This document shows, one piece after another, positions 48,653 through 59,947 of a stretch of 64,000 nt of DNA (positions are counted from its first letter, which is position 1; each line of letters opens with the position of its first letter). The position numbers were made by a program, and so were the translations under genes. The notes below the pieces were generated by a model. The model did no database searches. It was not told where the DNA came from and saw only the letters and a program-made list of their open reading frames with translations. The DNA comes from Teratosphaeria epicoccoides. Lineage: Eukaryota; Ascomycota; Dothideomycetes; Mycosphaerellales; Teratosphaeriaceae. Location: the NCBI GenBank assembly GCA_021401465.1, contig JADDMT010000058.1:1-64000 (forward strand), in the 5' to 3' direction.

Positions 48653-50923
48653 TGTGTCTGTTGGCAATGAGCGTAGTAGAGATGTGGTCTCTATCGCGCC
48701 GGCGCCAGCGGATGGGAAAGGTAAATGCAATTCGTCTTGAAAGTTCTGTTTTTATTGTCGAGGAGGTGTTGTTCTGTCGACTACAGCGACACAAGCTTCC
48801 ACGTGCGATTGATCAAGCTTGACGCGACGAAAGCTCGTGGTAATGTCGTGCCCTTGCGTCAATTGTTACCTGATTGCGTGAATATGTGCAGACGCAGGTT
48901 CAATGAATGGACGCAACAATGGCTCACGCCCTTTGGCGCTGTTGCTTCGAGATCAATAGATCTATTGCGGCTGGTGGTCGGAAACGAGTGACGATGAAGG
49001 ATTGACTGATCTGACAAGTAGCGACTATTGAACGACACGGTCGAGCGGTGGCGGGTAGAGAGGGGAAGGCATCGCGGGAGTAGTAGGGAGAGGAATGCAG
49101 ATTGGCATCTACGGAGGTATTCCAAACGCAGTTCGACGGCAGGGATGCTTTTGCGCAGAGGGTCTGCATGTGAAACGGTCGTCCGCAGTGTCGCGCTTCC
49201 GCCAGCGAATCAGATGCTGCGAGCTGGATTTTAGCTCGCTGTCAGGTCGCCAGACCGAAACTTAAGCGAGGGCAAATGCGTCACACTTGTTGAAAACGAG
49301 CAGGAGCGACCAAGACGTTCTCCCTGTCCCACTCGGATGAGACGCATGTGGTGATTGCGTGCCCCCTGCACATGTGGCTGTCCGCAACTTGGCCGCCTTT
49401 CCAGAAGTATCATCAGGCCATGTCAATTCTTGGGCCCCAGGCGAAACAGCACCGGGTATGCCTCTCGCTCAATCTGTCTGGGCGATACGAGAGTTCCAGC
49501 ACAACATGTTGTCGCTCAACAGCGCCCGACTCTGCAGATATCCGTGGCCTGGTGCAATGGAACGGAGTCGGCTCCTCCTCGACGCGTCCAAACAGCCGTG
49601 GCTCGGGGAACAGATTTGCACGACATGATCACAGCCTAATAGATCTGCAATTTCGATTGACCCGATTGCAGATCTATTAGGCTGTGAAGTCAATTCTTCA
49701 AGGTTCTGCTGTCGTCAGTCGACGATCTGGTGCGGAAGCGCATGAAAGCTCGAGCAACCCACAACTGTCCACGCAGCGAGTGATCTGATCGGACTGCGCC
49801 TGCAGACCTTCTCACCCATCGCCAGATCTGTCACGGAAGCTGACCAGCGAATGTCGGTGGTTGGTAGTGCAGAATCTCTGTCCTGCTTGCGAAATCCCAT
49901 ATGCAGTACTCTCGGCCATCTCAATCTCTCTGCGGGTTTGGTCAAGCGGCGCTTCAGATGAGCGAATCTACATGCTTGCCTCCCGATTCGGATGAATCTT
50001 GACCACCATCTCTCGAGGCCGCTCTTGCCGGCATCAGTGCTCGCAATGTGCCGCAAGATGTCGTACTATATGCGGTACGAGATTGCGTGGGCCAGCAGAT
50101 GAACCTATCCACTGCTGTGGTTCGAGACGTAGCGTCGGAGCTCGTCGGCGGCGCCTTTTGCAGGAGACCGGAGGCAGGGCAGCCTGGACAGCATCGGTAT
50201 GTCCTTACACGCGTTGAGCAGGTCGCAAGCGACGTTGTGAGAATCTGTGCAAGGCACCCTGATATGGATGTGTCCCTCGAGAATAGTCTTGTGCATACGA
50301 GTGAATTCTGGACACGTCCTGGAGGACGCCCTGCTTCTCAACGGGACGCAGAAAGGCGCCGTTGTAAAGTTCAAAAGGCCTTCTATGTAGCTTGAGCCAA
50401 GTCAGACATGCCATGGCATTCGCAATGCTCTGTGACGTGTGAGAGGCCTCTACTGTTCGTGAGCACAACTTCCGCACTGCTCTTACTGAACTGGCTCAGT
50501 AGGTCGTCGTGTCCAATGATGCAAACAATACTCGCAAACATCTATCCTCTAACTCGCCATCTCTGCCGGTACTCTGTCGGGATGCACTGTATTCATAAAG
50601 GGTGTGACCTTGTCATAAAGGCCCCTCGGCCTATTGCGATTGTAGCTTCACTGCCTGAGATCCATGAAATCGCCATCATTTTTCTGAGGCGATACGCTCT
50701 ATGATGCAACCAGCCCAATCCGGCTCTCCTCCCTTACACACTCTCACAGCGTTGTACGAGTGGACTTGGGAAATAGATGTGTGAGTAAGGCGACTGGATA
50801 CGGATAAACCCTCTTCCCCGCCGGTCTGTCGGCGCCCGAACGTCACATCGCGCCATTTCTTTTCTTGACCAGACTTCGGGAAACCATACCAGGCAATATC
50901 TCCACAAACCACCACCCAAGAAA
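48653..50923. other. Intergenic, about 2.3 kb; no confident gene
   Basis: Contains short frames only, plus the strong hairpin at 49629-49687. The left end is the promoter of the DUF1996 gene and the right end the promoter of the four-TM protein. Confidence 0.5.
49629..49687. repeat. Perfect inverted repeat, 23-bp arms, 13-nt loop
   Basis: Arm 49629-49651 (starting TCACAGCCTAATAGATC) is the exact reverse complement of 49665-49687, with the loop TTCGATTGACCCG between. A transcript in either direction would fold into a 23-bp hairpin. There is no gene within 970 bp. It could be a short foldback element, a hairpin RNA locus or a recombination scar. Confidence 0.9.
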
Positions 50924-51409
50924 ATGGGGTTCCTGCCACCCTTTGGTCAACGCGCCACGACTACGGTCCCACTACCATACCGCATACTGCTCCTTTACCT
51001 CGAGCCGCTGTTCGCACTGGGAGGAGTAGTGCTGGTCCTGACCCAAGCAGAGACGTACGCATCGACCATGACGCGCGCCTCTGTGAGCTCCCTCGACCCA
51101 GCAACGCAATTCATTTACACCGAGCTCGGCGGTGCGTGGCTGCACTTCGCCTTCACCGAAGGCATCGCGCTCCGACTGCTGGACGACGTGCGGGTGTGGA
51201 AAGTCCTCTGCATCGCCATGCTGATGTCTGATCTGCCTTACTGCCACTCGGTTGCTCAAGCGGTGGGAGGATGGAAGGAGTGGCTTGTGGTGGCGAATTG
51301 GACGACTGAGGATTGGGTCGCCACGGTGACGACTTGGCCGTTTGTGCTGACGAGATTCGCGATCTTGTTCGGTGTGGGGATGCAAGCGTCCAAGCAGAAG
51401 CGTCGTTGA
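50924..51409 (+). CDS. Four-TM membrane protein, DUF7704-like, 161 aa
   Basis: A compact polytopic membrane protein. Hydrophobic segments lie at about 20-40 (ILLLYLEPLFALGGVVLVL), 68-85 (WLHFAFTEGIALRLL), 92-110 (VLCIAMLMSDLPYCHSV) and 136-153 (WPFVLTRFAILFGVGM), with a Lys/Arg-rich C-terminus (ASKQKRR) that probably faces the cytosol. The LEP-x3-GG, FTEGIALR and D-PYCHS motifs resemble a fungal family of unknown function (DUF7704). The start has a favourable AAAATGGGG context. No intron is visible. It could also be compared with EXPERA-like four-TM proteins, but I see no catalytic residues. Confidence 0.65.
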   Translation: MGFLPPFGQRATTTVPLPYRILLLYLEPLFALGGVVLVLTQAETYASTMTRASVSSLDPATQFIYTELGGAWLHFAFTEGIALRLLDDVRVWKVLCIAMLMSDLPYCHSVAQAVGGWKEWLVVANWTTEDWVATVTTWPFVLTRFAILFGVGMQASKQKRR

Positions 51410-51649
51410 GGAATGCTGTTGCCTGCTCTGGCCACAGTATCCCTGCTGCCAAATTGAACTAGTGGGACCGACGAAGCGCGCATTCAGTGTGTTGGAACAT
51501 GCTACCGTGGGATTGGTACCGATCATGTGGAGAAGTATAGTGGGAGGCACGAGGCTTACTTGATGGGCAGTCACTGGCTTCTGAGTTTGAGAGCTGAGCA
51601 ATTGGAAGCTGCGATTTCGGAATAAATGGCCGGCTAGGCTTACTCTTCC

Positions 51650-52819
51650 CTACAGCCTTTGACGCCCGATCATTTCGAGGTATTGGTCTAGGATACTCTT
51701 CACCATCTCCCTCGGTCCTGCAAACTCGAAACCAAGCATCTTCTCGGTCTCTGCAGCATCACAGTTCAACACCGCGATTGCTTGTCCTTCCTTTGGCTGG
51801 AAGATCCCGGCCTTCACTGCTGCAGGATACAGTTCTCTGATAACTAGCACGAAGTCATCCCACGACCATCCATATCCGCCATTACCTACGGCTACCAAAT
51901 TCGTGCCTGACTTCACGCGACTGGCTTCCGAAGCAAGCACATGAGCTCTCGCGACGTCATCGACGAGCACTTGAGGACCTGGTTTGACATGGCCGACAAT
52001 GTTGCCCAGAGCGATGTTGAAAGTGCCTTCGGCAGAGCCGCGAAGAATGTCGCTGGGCGAATTCGCTAGTCCGTTGGCGCCCTGGATGTATCCCGGCATG
52101 ACGTGAACAATGTCGAAATGCCTCCGCGTGCGCATGAAGTCAATTGCTGCTTGATAAGCCAGTCTCTTGGAAGCTCCGTATGCGATTGATTGCTGCTTGT
52201 CGCATTGTCTTAATCGTCTCCTCGCTTGGCACCGGCGCAAGGTCGTTCGCTAAGACTCAGTCAGTCACAGCTCGTGGTGACCGGACTGGGCCGTCTTCTA
52301 GCATTCGAGCACGCACGACCTGCCCGATTGGACCCTTGCTTGGCCTCCAATATCACTATCGACGATGTGATGACAACCCGCTTGACGCTCTGCGTCTCTG
52401 GTGCAGCTTCCAGGATACTTAAGGTACCTTTGACCGCTGGAGCGCAGAGCTCCTTGAGCCGATCCTGGGAGCTCGCGGTCAATGTCTGCCTCTTGCACTG
52501 CGTCCACACCACCTTTGCAACTCACGTGTGGCTCTGAGGATGCTCCAGATGTGTCATAGATCGGGCTCGCAATATGCAGAACAAAGTCGACGCCGTGTTT
52601 AGCATCTGTGAAAGCGTCTTGCTGGGTGATGTCCTTCACTTCAACAAACTCCAGGTCGTCCAGGAACGGCTGCACAGACGCGAGCTTTCTGATTGTGTCA
52701 GCCTTTGTCAAGTCGCGCAAAGAGCTGCGGACTTTGTATCCATGCTCGACAGCTGTAATCAGGGTGCGCGAGCCCAGGTGCCCTGTTGCGCCTGTGAGGA
52801 AAATGGTGGATTTCAGCAT
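51650..52819 (-). pseudogene. Extended SDR, dihydroflavonol-reductase-like; probable single-base frameshift
   Basis: A NAD(P)H-dependent reductase/epimerase of the extended SDR superfamily. Exon 1 (52819-52526) has the cofactor motif TGATGHLG and the HIASP block. Exon 2 (52464-52320) has VKGTLSILEAA and RVVITSS. Exon 3 (from 52249) opens in frame with NDLAPVPSEETIKT, then must shift by one base near 52175-52205 to reach the conserved YGASKRLA (catalytic Tyr-x3-Lys) and the remaining 180 residues to a stop at 51650. Introns of 61 and 70 bp look normal. A later acceptor near 52230 would restore the frame but discard the LAPVPSEE block. Either a recent pseudogene, a sequence error or unusual splicing. 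About 345 aa if intact. Confidence 0.75.
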
Positions 52820-53129
52820 GATGCTTGGTAGGCAGTAGAGTGGCCGAGATGTTAGCTGAATATCTGCAGGCCGCTACCTCCTATCCTTCCAAGCAGGAAG
52901 ATGGTGTCGGACATCGGCGTTATGTGCCTAAATCAGGAATCCCTACCGTCATGTATGTGAGAACATGTACCTCGGTAGGGATGAAGACGGACTTGACGGA
53001 GAAGTCCTCATTGTATCTGAGCTATCTCAGTCTGTCGGACGCGTACTCTCAGTTTTGCCAGCTGTCCGAGTTGAAGGCGCAGGAGGTCAGTGTCTGAGCA
53101 CTGCGGTATTCGAACGTGGTAGACTGGAC
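52820..53129. other. Short intergenic region upstream of the SDR gene
   Basis: 310 bp between the SDR start and the amylase stop, both on the minus strand. No distinct element is recognised. Confidence 0.5.
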
Positions 53130-55377
53130 TTACCGGGTGCCTACTGTCGTCGCAGATGCCGGCACGTTTATCGTGTGATTGGGGTCGCTTTCCCATGTCA
53201 CGCCACCTTTGCCATCGACCTGGTAAGGTACAGATCAGTATCAGTAGCATTCGTGCAAAATCTGTGGAGGAGCGGGCGCTTACGTTGATGTACTTGTACT
53301 CCACGACAGTCCCGACGGGCAAATCCATGGTCACAGACCACAACGTTTCCGAGCTCGTGTATTGGGACGCTGATAGCGCTATAGCACTTCCGGTACTCCA
53401 GTTGCCTAGCTGTGAGATCGAACCAACGATCTTGATGGTTTCGCCATAAGCCGTGGTGACGAGTTCGTCAAATGTGACAGGAACTGAGGTGCTCGTTGGA
53501 GTTGCGCTGGCACCGGTCGATGTCGTCAATCGAGGGGATGTTGCCAATGTAGTAACTGAGTTGGACGTCGATGGAGAAGAACAGAGAGGGCTGTCGGACA
53601 ATGCAGATGTTGGATAATAGATCCTTGGCAGGCCTCCAGAGATGCTGACCGTGAGTGTACCTCGATTGTCCGTAGTGGATTCAGTGCACGTGAGAAGCTC
53701 CATGACAGACTGGTCGGCCGAGAAGCCAGTTTCAGCGGATGTGAGCGTAATGGAGTAGCTGCTTCCCGAAGCACCACTGTTTGTCCAGACCGAGATGACA
53801 CAGCCTTTCCGCATTGCTATCGTCTTCGCGTCAGAGTGCACAGGCCATGCCTTGTATGTCAAGTACGAGTCGTCGGCCTTCAGCGCCCAGGTCCTGATCG
53901 CGTTGATCTGTGTGATGAAGCTGTAGAGAGTGGCCGAGGTCGAGTACTGTGATCGCCAGAGATCCTCGCGATTCCAAGGGGTCAAGCCTCCGTCGAAGTG
54001 CTGCTCTTGCCCCTGCCAGATTATCGGAATGCCATCCTGAGTCATCGTGAAGCCGATGGCATTCTTTGCGAGGCCGATGTCGGATGTGTATGATGGAAAG
54101 CGAGGGTTGTCACTAGAGCAAAGAATGTCAGCACAGTGGCAGATCGGCATGAAATCGAGACTGACTGATTCTCTAAGAATGATCCCAGCAGTGTTGTGTC
54201 GGAACACTCGTTCTTGACCGTGTTGATGCCATTGACGAGATTATTGATGCTTCCGGATGTAGTCTTGAAGGCATCCGTGATGTAATAGTACGCTGGATAG
54301 TTCATCACGCCGGGCAGGTAGCTCTGGTAAGGGCAGGTGTAACTAGGCTCGTCATTGAAGACTTCGCCAACGGCGTAGAGATCGTTCCCGGCTGCTTCAA
54401 GCCAAGGCTGCCAGAAAGCTGGGTCAACTTGTTGCATGCTGTCGACGCGCAGACCGTCGACTTCGACTTCATCAGCTTTTGTACAAATATCGAAAGGTTT
54501 GAGTCAATGGACTCACTTGAATAGGTCTTGACCAGCCCTTCGATCCAGTCTTTCCATACGGACAGGACGTTGTCATCCTCCGTCCTCAGGTCGGGCAAAG
54601 AGACAATGTTGTCGCCTTCCCAGCAGGATCGTATCGAGGTAATATTGTTGTAGTCGATTGAACAGTATGGATGGTAGTAGGACTCCGCGTCGAACGGATT
54701 GAAAACGCTGTAATCGATACCTGCAGCGCTTCCATTGTAGCCCTGCGTACGTCAATTTGTGATATGATTTGGCGAATGAGTCTAGCAGACCATGTGATTA
54801 GTCACGACATCGACCATGAGGTACATCCCACGGGCATGCAATGCAGTGCTAAGGGCTTGCAAGTCGGCTGCTGTTCCGAAGCTTGGATTGACGGCGTAAA
54901 TGTCTTGAGCCTGATGTCGACAAGCATCAGCGTCAATTACCGAGGTACGGCACAATGGATGAACGATACCCAGTAGCCATGATATGAGCTTCCGTCGACT
55001 GTCTCGACAGACGATGGTACATTTTCGACAACCGGAGAAATCCAGATCTCTCAACGTCAGCTATTGTGGCAGTGATTCAGGCAAGAGAAGATACTGCTGT
55101 AAAGCCCATCCCTTGGATATAGTCGAGATGATTGATGAGGCCCTGCCATGTACCACCACAATGCTAGGTCGGTCAGTGTGATATCGCAGCAGAGCGTGGT
55201 TTTGGCGAGTATTACATAATTGAGGTTGCTGCAAGCAGTCGTGCTATCTGTGTTCCTGGCAAAGCGATCAGTCATGACCTGGTAAATTGACTGCGCTCGC
55301 CATTCTGCGGGCGAGAGAGCAGCAGCGATTGCTATTTTGAGGAGCAACACAGCTCGTAATGGTCCTGCCAGCATCAT
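53130..55377 (-). CDS. Secreted alpha-amylase, GH13 with C-terminal starch-binding CBM20, 627 aa, eight exons
   Basis: Hydrolyses internal alpha-1,4 bonds of starch outside the cell. Exons: 55377-55216, 55163-55095, 55047-54970, 54910-54791, 54742-54517, 54475-54166, 54112-53284 and 53219-53130; introns are 41-64 bp. The signal peptide ends near residue 20. GH13 regions are complete: VDVVTNH (I), DGLRVD with the nucleophile Asp (II), GEVF with the acid Glu (III) and ENHDNPRF, split across an intron, with the third Asp (IV). YCGGTW-like, GYW and PIIWQGQEQ blocks match Aspergillus Taka-amylase types. A Ser/Thr linker precedes CBM20 (VTFDELVTTAYGETIKIVGS...LGNW...VEYKYIN, then TWESDPNHTINVP). 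All exon phases agree, so the gene looks intact. Confidence 0.93.
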
Positions 55378-55491
55378 CCCGGGTCGCTTAAGCTCTGCTG
55401 TTGATCGATGGACCGGATCTTGCGAGGAACCAAGGCTCTTTTATGCTATCCGCCATTTGACATTCCTGAGAGCAAGCTTGGCTGGCATTAA

Positions 55492-55542
55492 TCTGGGTGT
55501 GATATCAATTTGGGTGTGATATAAGTTTGGGTGTGAAGACGT
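55492..55542 (+). repeat. Three direct copies of a 17-bp unit in the amylase promoter
   Basis: TYTGGGTGTGATAT starts at 55492 and 55509, and a third copy, TTTGGGTGTGAAGA, at 55526, giving an exact 17-bp period. It lies about 115-165 bp upstream of the amylase ATG. It may be a cluster of binding sites, but does not match the CGG-type AmyR site I know. Confidence 0.75.
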
Positions 55543-55580
55543 GGTGTACCTGCCCCACTCCATCGCCTCATTGATCATAT

Positions 55581-56084
55581 TTGGTCAAGACGATGCATGC
55601 GACAACTTACCACTGGCGCCCAAGAAGACGACTGGACAACACAGGATTCCAGACGCAAGCCATCATCCTCCAATATCTAGCTTCGCCCACCAGCATTGGT
55701 TCGATCATGCGTTCATCGACCGATGATGTTGATGGATCAGTTTTCTGGCCCACAGACTCGCACACCAGTCATGAAGTGGTGTGCGCAGGATGCGACGAAA
55801 AGCAGGTGACCTACGAGAGCAGAAATACCGTGCCTTGCGCGCCTGACGTACTCTGTATTAGATTTGACAATTGTCAGGGCAAAAAGGTACATTCTGATCT
55901 CGTCCAAATGTCACAAGCGGATTTTCCTAGGCGCAATATAACGAGCTCACGCACGAGCCCAGATGTCTGTAGATGCGGAAAGGGGTGTTGCAGCTCAGCC
56001 TCGGCCGGGTGCGGCTTGCAAGCCGGTCTCAAAATTGAACAAAGACGGAAGTTGGCCATTATTCGGCGTTCAGCGTTCTGTTGA
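55581..56084 (+). pseudogene. Possible relic with a ubiquitin-hydrolase-like Cys block
   Basis: A 167-aa open frame. Residues about 67-110 contain VVCAGC then ESRNTVPCAPDVLCIRF, which loosely resembles the zinc/Cys and P-x-LxIxxxRF segment of USP-type ubiquitin hydrolases. No Cys box or catalytic His is visible and the C-terminal half is not conserved-looking. Weak; may be chance. Confidence 0.2.
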
Positions 56085-57268
56085 AAAGCAGCGCTCGCAT
56101 GCGCGGCTATGAACGCAGACCGCCGACGGGAACTATGCGACATCCTCAGCTTGCGCAATGCAGACGATCTGCTGACTCTAGCGGCCTATTCTTCCGAGCC
56201 ATGGCTGACGACTTGATGTATACTTGGGAAGACGTACTCGGCACATGTGTGGGGTTTGTGGCGGGTGATCGCTCCTAGCCAGTATTGCGGAGGGTGTAGG
56301 AGGCAGTGATTCCATCAGTCAACCGTCCAGTCAATCGGTTGATGGCCAGCATCAGCACATGATACGCAGTCCAAAACATTGCAAGCAGTCAACAGCATTA
56401 AGTCGACGGCGTCAAGAATCAGTCGACCTGGCAGCCAGCAGTCAGACCCATCAAAGAGCAACCGGTCCACCGGGTGGTTGATTCATGGAATCGCTGGTTG
56501 GAGGATTGTTCATTGATCATAGTCCGCAGATATCGGCCCGGACGCGTGCGTGCTTGCTGCGTCTGAATCCGGTCCGCTGTCACTGCTTAAGTACGTACGT
56601 GTATGCCGAGGCTTATGCCATACTAGGTGTGGAAAATGACGCGGGTGATGCTGAAGTCATTCACCCAACACCACAGAAACTGGGAAAGATGGTGGTCGCT
56701 ACGGCGACTCGACAGCCAGTAATCGTATCCCTCGCGTGCGCTGGCATGTGAGGTCGGTAGTTCCGGCACAACTTCAAGGTTCCCCAGCCAATATGGATGG
56801 CAGCATGACGTGGGAGCATGCAGGTTTGGTGCGCCGCTTCATCATTGACAGACTGGTGACGGCTCGAGGTGACGGACCCTTCGGCAGATTGATGCCGAGA
56901 CTCACAGCGCCAGAGTCAATGCGGATGACAAGAGATCGTGGAAGTTCAGCTTGCAGTCGTTCTATCAATCCGCCAACAGTCGAGTGGTTGATAAGTAGCA
57001 TCAACGCTCAATGAAAGAGATCGGCGGTATCACGACGGCGCATGAGCATCGTGATGAAGTCTCGTCGTGTCAATAAGCAATCAACCATAACAGCCAGTCG
57101 TCTAGTTGATTTGCGGTTAGAATTACTGTCTGCCTGAGGTCGCTCTTTGAGTGGTATGCGTTGATGCGTTGAAGAGTCCAAGAGGCCTCTCGCGCTTGAC
57201 AGCCCCAATGCTGGCATGTCTAGCACAGAAATCGCTATATTACCACTGATACGAGCAGTCCCTGGCCA

Positions 57269-58918
57269 TCATACGCGCGCCCTGTCCTCGAAGCACAGAA
57301 TCTGCTGCAAGATGCTTTTGAGTTGTCGCTGAAGCACGGGCACAGCATCGCTATCAGCAGATTCACTCTGCGACCACGCGATATAGCCGTCTGGACGGAT
57401 CAAAACACAGCCAGAAGGCGAGAGAGCATAGCGAACATAGAACTGTCGATTGCAGTGATCAGGCGAGAGCTGGCGAACATCTAAACTCGGCAGTCTCCTC
57501 TCAGTAGCATTAAGCTTTTGGGCTGCTTGTACCCATGCAGTGCCATTACTTCCGCACATCAGAACAACGCTATGGCCTAGTAGATCTGCGATGGGACGCG
57601 GTCCGTGCCGATCGTCCGCCAAAGGCCGCATCTCCTGGACGAGGACGTGATGACATACCGAGCCTGCCACAGCTTTTGATGTGGAAGGATCACTCGTGAT
57701 GAATCCTTCGTTGGGGAATGTCTCGTTCGTAAGCGCCCGGGACACATATTGGAATCCTAACTCCAAATGCGAATCTGGCACCTCTTCTTCGACCAGCATG
57801 CCTGGTTGCCGTAGCTCGGGATCCGTCCGCGCGATATATCGTTCGGACACCTGGTCGATCGTCTTCTTTGCCACAGGCCAACGCTCTTCTTCATAGCTCT
57901 GGATCAGCTCCGGGCCGGCCTTACGCTGGAGCACAAGAGCAAGCTTCCAAGCGAGATTGTGCGCATCTTGCAGTCCAGTATTGCCTCCAAAACCTCCATT
58001 CGGTATCACCGTATGTGCTGAGTTTTCAAGTTAGAACGCGCTCGAGGCAGTTCTAATTTGATCTGATCCTCACCTGCATCGCCAGCAAGAATGATCCTGT
58101 TTTCAATGAAGCGTTCCGCGACATCACAGACCGCTCGCCAAGGACTAATGAGCGTGATCTCGAACTCAACATTGACACCTATAGCTGCAGTGACGAGCTC
58201 TGCCGCCTTCTCATGAGTGATGTTCTCGGCGGGAGATCTACTCTCCTCCGCTCCCTGCTTGCCCGCCGTGTTGACAACTAAGAAGCCCTCTGTGCCTGTC
58301 TTGTCAAGACGGAAGAATCCTCGTACTCGTACATTGTTAACGTAGATGACACCGTTCATGCTACCTCGCACGAAGCGGCCAAGGTCAGCTTTAAAGTAAA
58401 TGGTCAAGGAAATGCTTTGCACCTGTTACGGCATTCCGTAATATGGCTAAAACGCCATTTTCATTTTGCCAAAAATCTAGCAACTCGGTGCTGAACCGCA
58501 AATCTGCACCATTGTTCTCCGCCCGTTCACGAAGGAGCGGCTCAAACATCTGCTGAGTTAAGAACAGACGGCTGGTCGGGGTGATGTCTTCTAGACCCTC
58601 ACTCAGATCTTTCATCCATGTCCCAATCTTCTTGCCTGCCAAGCTTTCCACATCATGGATTCCGGCATGGGTGTCACAGTACTCGTAGCTTTCTGCTTTC
58701 ATACGTTCGTAAAGTCCCAACCCGCGGCATATTTGCATGGTTCGGGGGTGGAAAAGTGCTGCTCGCGGGTGGATCGCGGTGCTTGCGTGTTTCTCCACGG
58801 TAATGCATTTGTCGACGGCGTGCTTGGCTAATAGCGCCGACAGTGTCATGCCCACCATCGACGACCCAATGATGAGCACAGGCGTCTGAATGATGTCTGC
58901 TTCTTCTGTTTTCGACAT
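57269..58918 (-). pseudogene. PheA/TfdB-type FAD monooxygenase with an internal deletion
   Basis: Group A flavin hydroxylases oxidise aromatic substrates with NAD(P)H. The N-terminus has a dinucleotide-binding block (PVLIIGSSMVGMTLS, a GxxxxG variant of the usual GxGxxG). The third FAD motif GDAAHTVIPNGGFGGNTGLQDAHNLAWKLA is complete across a 56-bp intron (58073-58018). Between RNAVTG (about 58425) and SISLTIYFKADLGRF (about 58410), however, the family's roughly 50-residue stretch with the DG motif, which contacts FAD and NADPH, is gone, and the frame changes at the junction. The C-terminal thioredoxin-like domain reaches the stop at 57269. I infer a deletion-inactivated gene; removing the junction as an intron would still leave no DG motif. 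Confidence 0.75.
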
Positions 58919-59947
58919 CGCGAGTTGGGCGTGATCAAGACTCCCGCAACCGTGAAGTGGCAAGGGTAGGGACCACGTTGTGCTGAGCTGGACCGTTCAG
59001 TCTCTCCGCCGATACCTTATTAGTGAGGTACAATGAAGCTTCTATAACCTCGATGGGCCTGAAGCTTCCACCATCACATGTATTATGACACCCCATCTCC
59101 GCCCGGCCCACCTCGGGCGGCGGCAAACACGGGAGCATCGTGATGCCTGCAGGAAGCATAATGCTCTCGATGTTGGCCGACCACTGACCGGTCGGGTTGG
59201 TAGCGGTTGATGCAGTGTGTTCCAGGGGGGAAATGGTGGAGTCGATGGTAGATAGGAAAAATGGCGCAGGCGATACAGCTTGGGCCAGGTGCGGCTACTA
59301 TAGTATCTATATCCACTCCAACATAGCTCACTAGGCACGCCCAGCATATGCAGTATCATTCTTCTAGTGCCAACGGAGATTGTCCGTCTCAAGGAGAACA
59401 TGTTTTGGCTTGGGTAGAAAGGTGAGGACGCTCTGTCAAGCACTGTGACTATCTGACAAAGTCCAAGCTCATGTTGACTATTCACAAGTAGAGCAACGGC
59501 GTGTCCAAGATCTTCATCGTTAAGAGAGGAGCGGATGGATGCTTCTCGGGAGCTAAGCAGGCGAAGACGCTGTATATTGATTGTCCAGAATGGCTCATGA
59601 GAGGAGAGCCATGGTGGACGACTTACCGCTGGCACCGTGAGGCGTTCGTGAGCAAGTGCGCGCCAGAGAGACTGGGCGACGGTACACAGATCCATGGACG
59701 AGTTTGCAGGAGATCACAAGGCTGGTATGTCTAATTGATCGGGTCTATTTCCAGGCTGGCTTGTCTTGTTGTGGGAGACAAGAGCATTGTTTGGCATGCT
59801 CTATGCATAGTCGTCGAACCTTGCCCGAAGAGGCCACATCAACACAATGCACTTGATCCGACATAAACTAATTTTTTTTGGATTTGATTCGAAGCACCAG
59901 AGCCAGCGCATTGCTACGCGAACACCTTATACTGTCGTCGACTCGCG
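58919..59947. other. Intergenic with an unassigned minus-strand frame
   Basis: No recognised gene. A 217-aa minus-strand frame covers 59042-59695 and is listed separately. An 8-T run lies near 59873-59880. Confidence 0.4.
59042..59695 (-). CDS. Unassigned open frame, 217 aa
   Basis: Residues 1-110 (MDLCTVAQSLWRALAHERL... then LNDEDLGHAVALLVNSQHELGLCQ) have a balanced, helix-like composition and could be genuine, for example a first exon. The second half is Arg/Ser/Pro-rich and looks random. No signal peptide, membrane span or known motif is seen. It lies upstream of the monooxygenase remnant on the same strand. Confidence 0.25.
   Translation of the reverse strand: MDLCTVAQSLWRALAHERLTVPAVSRPPWLSSHEPFWTINIQRLRLLSSREASIRSSLNDEDLGHAVALLVNSQHELGLCQIVTVLDRASSPFYPSQNMFSLRRTISVGTRRMILHMLGVPSELCWSGYRYYSSRTWPKLYRLRHFSYLPSTPPFPPWNTLHQPLPTRPVSGRPTSRALCFLQASRCSRVCRRPRWAGRRWGVIIHVMVEASGPSRL

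Larger units (their letters stand above)
55378..57268. other. Intergenic, about 1.9 kb, with amylase promoter and possible relic
   Basis: The left end is the amylase promoter, with a 17-bp triple repeat. A plus-strand frame at 55581-56084 is described separately. The rest, 56085-57268, shows only short frames and many GTTGA/TCAAC words near 56310-56480. Confidence 0.5.
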
